Part shown: piece by piece, positions 6,531-13,426 of the stretch
How the letters are laid out: each line of letters begins with the position of its first letter
Position numbering within the stretch: position 1 is the stretch's first letter
Source: Bacillota bacterium
GTDB lineage: Bacteria > Bacillota_C > Negativicutes > Sporomusales > Sporomusaceae
Length of the DNA: 15,462 bases
Direction: 5' to 3'
Assembly (NCBI GenBank): GCA_023441125.1
Contig: JAEZQV010000226.1
Span: 1-15,462, forward strand
Notes under the pieces: model-generated
Database searches by the model: none
What the model saw: the letters and a program-made list of their open reading frames with translations, nothing else
Told to the model about the DNA's origin: nothing
Program-made: the position numbers and the translations under genes

Positions 6531-7925
6531 TCAGGCAGATTTGTTGTTTATTTCCACTAAATAGAGGAAATAGGTAGCGGCCAACAGATCGGCCACGCCA
6601 CCCGGGCTAATATTGCGGGCAATAAAAGCTTCATCCAGAGCAAAAATCTGTTTTTTGCCAATGTCTGTAAGCATACCGCCAATATCCATTATATACTTGG
6701 CCTGGCTCTGCACGTCAAGCAGAATTTCCCGGCTGTGGCGGTTTAGTATGGTTGTATCCGCCACCACGGTCATCAAACTCATAAGCGTGTGCACCAAAGC
6801 ATCATTTAAAGACAAACCGGCGGCCAGCGCCGCTTTGAGCACCGGCAGCCCCTGCTGGCGAATACTGGGTATACCGGCTTCTACTTCACCGCGAATCCCG
6901 GTTACCCCAAACTGCCGGTATAATTTCTCACCGGCAGTCATTCTGTCCGCCTGGTTCCCGGCCAGGGGCGCAAGCTCGCGGGCCACAATGCCCCGGGTCA
7001 TGACCGCTACGGTATCGAGAATTTGCCCGGCCGTTACGGCAGTTGTCCGCCGGCTAAGGAAAGCAGCCGCTGCCGTCAGCAGCCCCAGCAAAAACACCAG
7101 GCCTTTCTGCGTGTTAATCCCGCCGGTAGTCCGCAGCATCTGCATTTCACCGGCTTTGCCAATATAGCGCAGCACCGGCAGCAGCGCCTCAGGCTGTCCC
7201 TCGTGACCGTGCCCGGCAGCAGCACACCGGAACATACTGCCGGCCAGCGCACTGCTGCTCATCAGAAAAGTAAAAAAATCCATGTCCCGGTGCGCACCGG
7301 CATTATCCCGGTCAACCAAACCGGGCGCCGGTGTGCAGGCGGCTTCCATCAGCATCGCTTCCACCGCCCAGGAACCAATATCCCAGACAGGTTGCGGCCA
7401 AGGATCGGTCTCTGCGGCGGCGAAGGCCGACAATCTGTCCTGAACATTACCGGCCAGTTCCGCCGGGTTGTGTTTACCGGACCGCCGGCACAGAACCGCC
7501 GGCTCAGAGCAAAGAAAGCAGGTTCGTGCCGGCTGGTCCAACAGGCTGCGGGCTATTTGCCGGCCGGCGGCATCAAAGACGTCAATGTCAAGCAGCCGGG
7601 AAAAAAAGCCGGCTTGCTCAATGCCGATCCCGGCCTGTTTTAGCTGAACAGCCTCACCGCGGACAGCCAGTACGGCAGCAGGGCCGGTGACCCGGTAGAC
7701 AAACCGCTCCTCCCTAATCTCAAAGCCCTTGGCCGGCGCAATATCCCGGAAGGCATCCACCGCCCGCCGCAGCAGCCGCTGGATAACAGGGCTGTCTTTA
7801 ACCGGCCCGGGAATATTCGTGGTAAAGCTGACCAGCGGCAAATGGTGCCTTTGACGTAATTCCGCCTGAAGGAAAGCAAGCTGTTCCTTGGCTGCCAGAA
7901 CAGCTTGCAGGGTAATCTCCTGCAA
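6531..7925 (-). CDS. citXG: CitX-CitG fusion: apo-citrate lyase phosphoribosyl-dephospho-CoA transferase and triphosphoribosyl-dephospho-CoA synthase
   Basis: A 464-residue two-domain enzyme. Residues about 1-170 are CitX: SRLLDIDVFD (109-118), the GRQIAR segment, and CFLC (136-139) followed by CRRSGKH. This part transfers the prosthetic group to the CitD serine. Residues about 180-460 are CitG: EAMLMEAACTPAPGLVDRDN (189-208), GAHRDMDFF and TTGGINTQKG. This part makes triphosphoribosyl-dephospho-CoA from ATP and dephospho-CoA. CitX-CitG fusions are known in other bacteria. The usual His of the GVNTHKG motif is Gln273 here. The start is TTG, chosen because no ATG occurs before residue 191 and AAGGGAG lies eight bases upstream. 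A 73-base gap with no terminator separates it from citF. Confidence 0.92.
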   Translation of the reverse strand: MQEITLQAVLAAKEQLAFLQAELRQRHHLPLVSFTTNIPGPVKDSPVIQRLLRRAVDAFRDIAPAKGFEIREERFVYRVTGPAAVLAVRGEAVQLKQAGIGIEQAGFFSRLLDIDVFDAAGRQIARSLLDQPARTCFLCSEPAVLCRRSGKHNPAELAGNVQDRLSAFAAAETDPWPQPVWDIGSWAVEAMLMEAACTPAPGLVDRDNAGAHRDMDFFTFLMSSSALAGSMFRCAAAGHGHEGQPEALLPVLRYIGKAGEMQMLRTTGGINTQKGLVFLLGLLTAAAAFLSRRTTAVTAGQILDTVAVMTRGIVARELAPLAGNQADRMTAGEKLYRQFGVTGIRGEVEAGIPSIRQQGLPVLKAALAAGLSLNDALVHTLMSLMTVVADTTILNRHSREILLDVQSQAKYIMDIGGMLTDIGKKQIFALDEAFIARNISPGGVADLLAATYFLYLVEINNKSA

Positions 7926-7998
7926 TCCCCTCTCTCCCTTCCTCAGTATCTATCCAATTCTACCATACTTTGCCCGAAATGGAAAACCCATATGCCGC

Positions 7999-9537
7999 TT
8001 ACAGCGGTTTGCGTATCACATCGATAATCGTCCCGTCACGGTATTCAACAACAGCCACCACCTCATCACTTACGCGAATGGCTGCAGGTTTGCCGGCCAT
8101 GTCGTAGGCCAGCTGCTGCAGATCATGGATGCCCATGACCGGCAGGCCGGAGTCCTTGAGATTGGCCAGCAGGTCGGTTCGGCGCGGGTTAACGGCGATG
8201 CCCCGTTCGGTTACAATCACATCGACGGTTTCTCCCGGAGTCACAATGGTGTTGACTTTATCCAAGACCATGGGCAGGCGCCCCCTGAGCAGCGGGGCCA
8301 CAACAATAGCCAGGTTTGCGCCGGCCGCCGTGTCGGAATGGCCGCCGGATGCCCCCATGATAATGCCGTTGGAGTCGGTAATAACATTGACATTAAAATC
8401 AACATCCACTTCGGTGGCACTTAAAATAACTACATCCAGATTGTTGACGATCGGCCCGCCGCTGTGGGGATTGGCGTAGTAAGACGCCGACATCTCAAGA
8501 TGATTGGGATTGTTTTTCAATGATTCGATGGAGGGAATGTCAAAATCCTGCACATCAAAGACGGTCTTGATCAACCCCTGTTCCAGCATATCCACAAAAG
8601 GCGCGGTAATTCCCCCCACCCCAAAGCTGGCTGTAATTTGCCTGACCTGCATTTTTTCCTTGATAAATTTGGCGGCTGCCAAAGAAGCTCCCCCGCTGCC
8701 CAGTTGCAGCGACCAGCCATCGTTAAAGTACCCGGAATGCTCAATGACGCCGGCAGCATATTCGGCAATAAGGAGTTCCCGCGGATCACGGCTGATCCTG
8801 AGCGCACCCGAAGCAATGCCGTGCGGGTCACCAATACTGTCCAGCACCACAATAAAATCGACCTGAGTCTGCGGAATGCTGACCGGCTGTACCGGATGGG
8901 GCATAAGGTTATCGGTAATCGCCACCACTTTATCGGCATACGCGGCATCGACCATGGCATACCCCATCGAGCCGCAGGCCGAGCGTCCCTGAATGCCGTT
9001 GATATTGCCGTAACAGTCACAGCAGGGAGCGCCGATAAAAGCCACATCAATTTTCAGATCGCCGGCTTCAATCGCGCGCGCCCGGCCGCCGTGAGAGCGG
9101 ATAATGGCCGGCCGGGCCAGTTTGCCTGAGGTCATGAGCTTGCCTAGCCTGCCGCGGCCGCCGCTTGTTTCTATGGCTGTAATGATACCCTGTTCAATAA
9201 ATGGAATAATGGCGTCATTCACGTCATTTAATGAACTGGGCGCCAGCGTCAGGCCTTTAATTCCTTTTTGGGCGATGGCTTCCACAACCTGATTCAAAAT
9301 AAAATCCCCGTTCCGGAAGTGATGATGAAAAGAAATCGTCATACCGTCCCTTAACCCGGCGGCTTCTACAGCCTCACCAAGCGACTTTACCAGTTTTTCC
9401 GACTTAGGAGCGGCAAACCTGATTTTAGGGCCGGCCAAACGGCCCGCAGGCCTGGTGGCGAAAGGGCCTGCATACGGGCGGACCGTATTATAACCTGCTA
9501 TTTGATCCGGAATAATTCTGCCAGCTGCATTCATCAT
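7999..9537 (-). CDS. citF: Citrate lyase alpha subunit (citrate CoA-transferase)
   Basis: A 512-residue protein, the normal CitF length, recognisable from end to end. Landmarks are GLRDGMTISFHHHFRNGD, TSGGRGRLGKLMTSG, IGAPCCDCYGNINGI, FNDGWSLQLGSGGASLA and the late TERGIAVNPRRTDL. It exchanges the acetyl group on the acyl carrier subunit for citrate, making citryl-ACP for the beta subunit to cleave. It is a cytoplasmic member of the alpha-beta-gamma lyase complex. The first of two adjacent ATG codons is used; a GGGGGAAG ribosome binding site lies just ahead and abuts the citE stop codon, so translation is probably coupled (gap 16 bases). Confidence 0.97.
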   Translation of the reverse strand: MMNAAGRIIPDQIAGYNTVRPYAGPFATRPAGRLAGPKIRFAAPKSEKLVKSLGEAVEAAGLRDGMTISFHHHFRNGDFILNQVVEAIAQKGIKGLTLAPSSLNDVNDAIIPFIEQGIITAIETSGGRGRLGKLMTSGKLARPAIIRSHGGRARAIEAGDLKIDVAFIGAPCCDCYGNINGIQGRSACGSMGYAMVDAAYADKVVAITDNLMPHPVQPVSIPQTQVDFIVVLDSIGDPHGIASGALRISRDPRELLIAEYAAGVIEHSGYFNDGWSLQLGSGGASLAAAKFIKEKMQVRQITASFGVGGITAPFVDMLEQGLIKTVFDVQDFDIPSIESLKNNPNHLEMSASYYANPHSGGPIVNNLDVVILSATEVDVDFNVNVITDSNGIIMGASGGHSDTAAGANLAIVVAPLLRGRLPMVLDKVNTIVTPGETVDVIVTERGIAVNPRRTDLLANLKDSGLPVMGIHDLQQLAYDMAGKPAAIRVSDEVVAVVEYRDGTIIDVIRKPL

Positions 9538-9553
9538 GATGTACTTCCCCCTG

Positions 9554-10426
9554 TTACTTTTTTACCGACCGGGCATACGCCAGCACACGTTCAGCCCGCA
9601 GCACCATCGGTGTATCTATCATTTTGCCGTCAAGGCTGATAACTCCGGAATTGCGTTCGGCCGCCGCCTTATAGGCCGCAATGACCCGCTGGGCGTGGGC
9701 AATTTCTTTTTCCCCCGGGGTAAAAAGCTGATGAACAATCCGCACCTGGCTCGGATTGATAACCGATTTACCGTCAAATCCCAGCTGTTTAATCAGTTGC
9801 ACCTCGGCAATAAACGTTTCCTCGTCGTTAATATCGGAAAAAACAGTGTCAATGGCATCGATGCCGGCGGCGCGGGCGGCTAATAACAGCTGCGATCTGG
9901 CAACAAACAATTCTTTGCCGTCTTTGCTGCGCGTAGTTTTAAGATCGGCAATAAAGTCCTCCCCGCCAATGGCAATCGCCTCCATGCGCGGGCTGGCAGT
10001 GGCAATCTCGTAGGCGTTACGCAGCCCCTTGGCCGTTTCAATAGCCGCCATCATTCGGATCGATCCGGCGGCAAAACCGTAGCGTTGCTCCGCTTCACTG
10101 ATAATGGCGTCCACTGCCGCGATATCCCCCGGCAATTCAGCCTTGGGCAGGCGGATTAAATCAGGCTGCGCAGCCAGCACCACAGTTAAATCGTCGATGC
10201 CGTACGGCGTCTGAATGTGGTTGATGCGTACGGCTACTTCACAGGGATACTTGATGTGTTTAATAGCATTGTGCACCAGATGGCGGGCGGCATCTTTCTC
10301 ACTGATGGCCACGGCATCCTCAAGATCAAATATTACGGTATCGGCGCCGTAAATACCGGCATTTTGCAGCATGGCCGGATTATTTCCCGGCATAAACATC
10401 ATAGCGCGCCGCAATTTCTTATCCAT
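9554..10426 (-). CDS. citE: Citrate lyase beta subunit (citryl-ACP lyase)
   Basis: A 290-residue HpcH/HpaI-type TIM-barrel lyase of normal CitE length. Motifs include the N-terminal MMFMPGNNP, VIFDLEDAV, substrate-binding Arg67 in VRIN, Glu130 in AAIET and Asp157 in GGEDFIADL; the last two are the expected Mg2+ ligands. It splits citryl-ACP into oxaloacetate and acetyl-ACP. The order citD-citE-citF and the LEDAV and GGEDFIADL motifs favour true citrate lyase over stand-alone CitE-like proteins. The ATG has GGGAGGGGAG upstream, which overlaps the end of citD (gap 14 bases). Confidence 0.97.
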   Translation of the reverse strand: MDKKLRRAMMFMPGNNPAMLQNAGIYGADTVIFDLEDAVAISEKDAARHLVHNAIKHIKYPCEVAVRINHIQTPYGIDDLTVVLAAQPDLIRLPKAELPGDIAAVDAIISEAEQRYGFAAGSIRMMAAIETAKGLRNAYEIATASPRMEAIAIGGEDFIADLKTTRSKDGKELFVARSQLLLAARAAGIDAIDTVFSDINDEETFIAEVQLIKQLGFDGKSVINPSQVRIVHQLFTPGEKEIAHAQRVIAAYKAAAERNSGVISLDGKMIDTPMVLRAERVLAYARSVKK

Positions 10427-10440
10427 AGTATCTCCCCTCC

Positions 10441-10713
10441 CTAGCGCAAGGCCCGGCTTACTGCCGTTGTGACCCGGGCTTCGATGGCAAAGTCTAAAGC
10501 CCCTTTATCATTGGCATGAACGACGGCATCCCGGACGCCGTGCGACCTTAGCGTTTGTATAATTACCCGCTTGATCTGCTCGCCGTATTGCTGCATGGTG
10601 GGGCTAATCAGCTCAATCTTTATTCCATCTCCGGGTTCAGCCGGAGCCAGCATAATTAGAATATCACTGGATTCTACGCTGCCGGCCTGCGCCGGTTTCA
10701 GCACTTTAGTCAT
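10441..10713 (-). CDS. citD: Citrate lyase gamma subunit (acyl carrier protein)
   Basis: A 90-residue protein with the CitD opening MTKVLKPAQAGSVESSD. Ser15 in ESSD aligns with Ser14 of the Klebsiella protein, the site of 2'-(5''-phosphoribosyl)-3'-dephospho-CoA attachment. This arm carries the acetyl and citryl groups between the alpha and beta subunits. The frame is open nine codons further upstream to a TTG at 10740, but the ATG at 10713 is preferred: GGGGGAGG sits eight bases before it and family members begin here. It is the first gene of the operon, with a -10 box about 40 bases upstream. citC, which acetylates this arm and usually lies next to citD, is absent from the window. Confidence 0.95.
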   Translation of the reverse strand: MTKVLKPAQAGSVESSDILIMLAPAEPGDGIKIELISPTMQQYGEQIKRVIIQTLRSHGVRDAVVHANDKGALDFAIEARVTTAVSRALR

Positions 10714-10754
10714 AACATAATCCTCCCCCGTGATTGACAATCTGCTTCGGTCAT

Positions 10755-10784
10755 ATTATAACTAATATTCTGAAACAACAACAA
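10755..10784 (-). promoter_or_regulatory. Promoter of the citrate lyase operon
   Basis: The minus strand has a perfect TATAAT at 10755-10760. Upstream, at an 18-base spacing, is TTGTTG (10779-10784), only 3/6 to TTGACA. A strong -10 with a weak -35 suits activator-dependent expression. Predicted start near 10748. Confidence 0.65.
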
Positions 10785-10806
10785 TACATATACACGATTG
10801 CAAGCC

Positions 10807-10822
10807 ATAACATATTTGTATA
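10807..10822. promoter_or_regulatory. Candidate LysR-family binding site at the citD promoter
   Basis: The site reads ATAACATATTTGTATA on the plus strand. T10808-N11-A10820 fits the LysR T-N11-A rule, within the dyad ATA-N9-TAT. Its centre (10814) is 54 bases from the citD -10 box, near -66. It shares 11 of 16 bases with the site before the transporter promoter. Confidence 0.5.
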
Positions 10823-10856
10823 TCAGCACAGGAACTTTCCGTACCCGGCAGGAAAC

Positions 10857-10877
10857 TATTTACCGGCGGCGTAAATA
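10857..10877. promoter_or_regulatory. Perfect T-N11-A dyad near the LysR gene, candidate autoregulatory site
   Basis: TATTTAC-N7-GTAAATA is a perfect inverted repeat with 7-base arms. It contains T10861-N11-A10873. It ends 37 bases before the LysR start codon, a usual place for LysR autoregulation, and its centre is 53 bases from the citD-side site. I could not define a convincing -35/-10 pair for the LysR gene. Confidence 0.5.
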
Positions 10878-10914
10878 CTAAACCATAGAAACAGCAGACG
10901 CAGGAGGACTCCCA

Positions 10915-11799
10915 ATGGAAGACCGGGACTGGCTCATTTTGCAAATGCTTTATGAGCAAAAAAATATTACGAAAACAGCGCAGGCTTTGTTCATCTCCCA
11001 ACCCGCTTTAACCGCGCGCCTCAGATCAATTGAAGAATATTTCGGCATCAAAATTGTCTACCGGACCAGCAAAGGCGTACATTTCACACCGCAGGGCGAA
11101 TATGTTGCCAAATCGGCGGCCGATATGCTCCTTAACCTGCGTAACATAAAAGAACGCGTAGCGGATATGAGCACCTCGGTAGCCGGAACATTGCGGCTGG
11201 GCGCTTCCAGCTATTTAACCATGTACATGCTGCCCCGCCTGCTTAAATTATTCAAAGCAGAATACCCGCAGGTGGAATTTAAGCTGACAACCACCTGGAG
11301 CCGCGACATCTTTAATCTGGTCCACAACCAGGATATTCATGTTGGCCTGGTGAGTTCGGATTACGGCTGGCAAGGCCGGCAGCATCTTTTGTTTGAGGAA
11401 CCGATTTGTGTTGCGTCCATGAATGCAATCGATCTGAGCCAGTTGCCATCGCTGCCGCGCATTAACTATCAAACCGACGCTTTAATCAAAGGTCAGATTG
11501 ATAAATGGTGGCGGGAAAACTTTGTCGACCCGCCCTCCATCAGCATGGAAGTGGACAAACTGTCCACCTGCAGGGAGATGGTGGTGAACGGCCTAGGCTA
11601 TGGCATTATGCCTACCATGATCGTTAACAATATTGAGAATCTCAACAAAATCGTGCTTACCGCTAAAGACGGACAGCCGCTGCTGCGCCGGACCTGGATG
11701 CTTTACCACGAAGAAATGCTGGAAATGAATATTGTCAGTGCCTTCGTAGAATTTATCAAAAAAACTGATTTTCGCGGTATGATTTTATCGCAAAAGTAA
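10915..11799 (+). CDS. LysR family transcriptional regulator, probable regulator of the citrate genes
   Basis: A 294-residue protein of normal LysR length. The winged helix-turn-helix lies at residues about 17-36 (ITKTAQALFISQPALTARL), followed by the wing with RTSKGVHFTPQGE. The effector-binding domain runs from about 91 (GTLRLGASSYL) to the end and includes the conserved GLGYGIMP segment. It is divergent from citD with a 201-base gap, and a citrate transporter gene lies just downstream. This suggests a citrate-responsive activator comparable to CcpE or CitR, by context only. The ATG start has AGGAGG at the right spacing. The stop codon lies inside a 23-base-pair terminator stem. Confidence 0.93.
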   Translation: MEDRDWLILQMLYEQKNITKTAQALFISQPALTARLRSIEEYFGIKIVYRTSKGVHFTPQGEYVAKSAADMLLNLRNIKERVADMSTSVAGTLRLGASSYLTMYMLPRLLKLFKAEYPQVEFKLTTTWSRDIFNLVHNQDIHVGLVSSDYGWQGRQHLLFEEPICVASMNAIDLSQLPSLPRINYQTDALIKGQIDKWWRENFVDPPSISMEVDKLSTCREMVVNGLGYGIMPTMIVNNIENLNKIVLTAKDGQPLLRRTWMLYHEEMLEMNIVSAFVEFIKKTDFRGMILSQK

Positions 11800-11843
11800 A
11801 GTATAGGCCCGTGCGTCATGGCACGGGCCTATACTTTACTTTT
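11792..11843 (+). terminator. Strong hairpin terminator after the LysR gene
   Basis: A perfect 23-base-pair stem (11792-11814 with 11821-11843) has a six-base loop, GTCATG. The stem is A-rich on the left arm and ends ACTTTT on the right, with the GC core GGCCCGTGC/GCACGGGCC. The LysR stop codon (11797-11799) is inside the left arm. The hairpin should end the LysR transcript before the transporter promoter, and its symmetry could stop transcription from either side. Confidence 0.8.
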
Positions 11844-11879
11844 GACCGCCGCAAGGATTTCGCAATTGTAAATATTCTT

Positions 11880-11895
11880 ATAACTTTCTTTGATA
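11880..11895. promoter_or_regulatory. Candidate LysR-family binding site at the transporter promoter
   Basis: The site reads ATAACTTTCTTTGATA. With one flanking base on each side it is the dyad TTAT-N11-ATAA (11878-11896), a clean T-N11-A site. Its centre (11887) is 54 bases before the -10 box, the same distance as at citD, though its best match to the citD site lies in the opposite orientation relative to the promoter. Confidence 0.5.
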
Positions 11896-11917
11896 ACCAG
11901 CCATAAACAGTTTGAAT

Positions 11918-11946
11918 TTTACTTATACACCGTCATACTCTATACT
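11918..11946 (+). promoter_or_regulatory. Promoter of the citrate transporter gene
   Basis: TTTACT (11918-11923) and TATACT (11941-11946) are separated by 17 bases and match consensus at 4/6 and 5/6. Predicted start near 11953 leaves a leader of about 50 bases. A shifted pair, TTGAAT with TACTCT, is possible but weaker. Confidence 0.55.
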
Positions 11947-12002
11947 CAAAATCGTACCGACGGCAATTGTCTTAATTTTTAGTCAGAGAGGAGATCCTTC
12001 CT

Positions 12003-13301
12003 ATGCTCGCTTTTTCAGGATTTTTAATGGTTATCATCTTCATGTATCTCATTATGTCTAAACGGCTTTCGGCCATGACCGCCCTTATGCTGGTGCCGAT
12101 GGCATTTGGCCTGGCGCTTGGTTTCGGCCCCGATCTGGGAGCCATGTCACTGGACGGCATCAAAAAAGTAGCTCCTACCGGTATCATGATTTGTTTTGCC
12201 ATTCTCTATTTTGGTGTTATGATTGACGCCGGTTTGTTTGATCCGTTAATTAACCGGATTCTGAAAGCGGCAAAAGGCGATCCCCTGAAAGTTGTCGTGG
12301 GCACCGCCGTATTAGCCGGCATTGTTTCTCTGGACGGCGACGGCTCTACTACCTATATGATTACCTGTTCCGCCTTGCTGGCGGTACACCGCCGGCTGGG
12401 CATTCACCCTTTGGTTTTGCCGGCTATGGCCATTATGCAGAACGGCGTCATGAATATCTTGCCCTGGGGCGGACCCACCGGCCGGGTAATGAGCGCTCTC
12501 AATCTGGAGGCAGCCGCTGTATTTGTCCCGCTGATACCGGCTATGGCTGCCGGTACCCTGTGGGTACTGTTTGTGGCGTACCGCATCGGCCTCAAAGAAC
12601 GCGCCCGCCTCGGCACACTCCAGCTAGAGGACATGGTGGCGGAAACCGCGACTGACGCTGTTGCTGAAGAAAGTCAGCGGCTAAAACGCCCGCAGCTGTT
12701 TTGGGTTAATCTGGGCATGACGGTTTTGCTGCTGGCTGCCTTGGTGAAAGAACTTCTTCCGCTGAACGTCCTGTTTATGCTTGGCACCTCGCTGGCGCTT
12801 ATTATCAACTACCCTAAACTGAAAGAGCAGCAGGTCCGCATTGCCACCCACGCCGCCAACGCGTTACCGGTAATTGTTATGGTATTTGCCGCCGGTATCT
12901 TCATGGGGATCATGTCCGGCACAAAAATGGTGGATGCCATGGCTAATTCACTGGTTTCCGTCATCCCGCCGTCGATGGGACCCCACCTGGCTCTTATTAC
13001 TGCCCTGGCCAGCCTGCCGTTCACTTTCTTTTTGACGAACGATGCCTTCTACTTTGGCGTTATCCCTGTTCTCGTTAAGACGGCAGCAACCTATGGCATC
13101 ACACCGGCGGAAATCGCCCGCGCGTCCCTGATTGGCCAGGGAGCCCATCTCCTGAGCCCGCTTGTTGCCTCAACCTATCTGTTAGTAGGCTTGTGCGGCG
13201 TTGATTTCGGTGATTTTCAAAAATACACCCTGCTGTGGGCGATCGGCACTTCGCTGGTCATGCTGACTTTCTCGCTGCTAATCGGCATTATTCCTTTCTA
13301 A
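12003..13301 (+). CDS. CitMHS family citrate-metal transporter
   Basis: A 432-residue integral membrane protein with about 11-12 hydrophobic segments, the standard size for CitMHS secondary transporters. Members import citrate complexed with Mg2+ or Ca2+ in symport with protons. Recognisable parts are FGVMIDAGLFDPLI, the SLDGDGSTTYMITCSALL segment, MNILPWGGPTGR and the late LTNDAFYFGVIPVL. The loop between the two halves (about 205-235) is charged and cytoplasmic. AGAGGAG lies about nine bases before the ATG. The gene has its own promoter and a T-N11-A site beyond the LysR terminator. Next to citrate lyase, it most likely supplies citrate for fermentation. The metal preference cannot be read from sequence. 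Confidence 0.92.
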   Translation: MLAFSGFLMVIIFMYLIMSKRLSAMTALMLVPMAFGLALGFGPDLGAMSLDGIKKVAPTGIMICFAILYFGVMIDAGLFDPLINRILKAAKGDPLKVVVGTAVLAGIVSLDGDGSTTYMITCSALLAVHRRLGIHPLVLPAMAIMQNGVMNILPWGGPTGRVMSALNLEAAAVFVPLIPAMAAGTLWVLFVAYRIGLKERARLGTLQLEDMVAETATDAVAEESQRLKRPQLFWVNLGMTVLLLAALVKELLPLNVLFMLGTSLALIINYPKLKEQQVRIATHAANALPVIVMVFAAGIFMGIMSGTKMVDAMANSLVSVIPPSMGPHLALITALASLPFTFFLTNDAFYFGVIPVLVKTAATYGITPAEIARASLIGQGAHLLSPLVASTYLLVGLCGVDFGDFQKYTLLWAIGTSLVMLTFSLLIGIIPF

Positions 13302-13331
13302 AACGGCGCCTGCACCTACTAAGCCGCTAAT

Positions 13332-13371
13332 AAATACGACAGAGCCTGTAAATTAAGCTCTGTCGTATTTT
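13332..13371 (+). terminator. Intrinsic terminator after the citrate transporter gene
   Basis: A 14-base-pair perfect stem (13332-13345 with 13357-13370, core ACGACAGAGC) has an 11-base loop and ends in TTTT. It separates the citrate genes from the AbrB-family gene. Confidence 0.85.
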
Positions 13372-13388
13372 CGCTTTCTCTGTAAAAA

Positions 13389-13397
13389 TGATACTAT
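13389..13397 (+). promoter_or_regulatory. Candidate extended -10 promoter of the AbrB-family gene
   Basis: TGATACTAT is a TGn extended -10 with TACTAT at 5/6. It overlaps an upstream in-frame ATG at 13388, so that ATG would not be in the message, which supports the start at 13427. Confidence 0.5.
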
Positions 13398-13426
13398 ATA
13401 TTCATTACGTTTTAATAGGTGAACAT

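Noticed and set aside
7023..7643. Plus-strand open frame of 206 codons
   Set aside because: It is antisense to citXG; its length reflects GC-rich codon composition. The translation is rich in Arg, Gln and Pro with no recognisable domain.
10441..10740. Longer citD starting at TTG 10740
   Set aside because: The ATG at 10713 has a better placed GGGGGAGG and matches the family N-terminus; the longer form would translate the ribosome binding site itself.
13388..13426. Upstream in-frame ATG of the AbrB-family gene
   Set aside because: It has no ribosome binding site and overlaps the candidate -10 box; AGGTGA supports the ATG at 13427.
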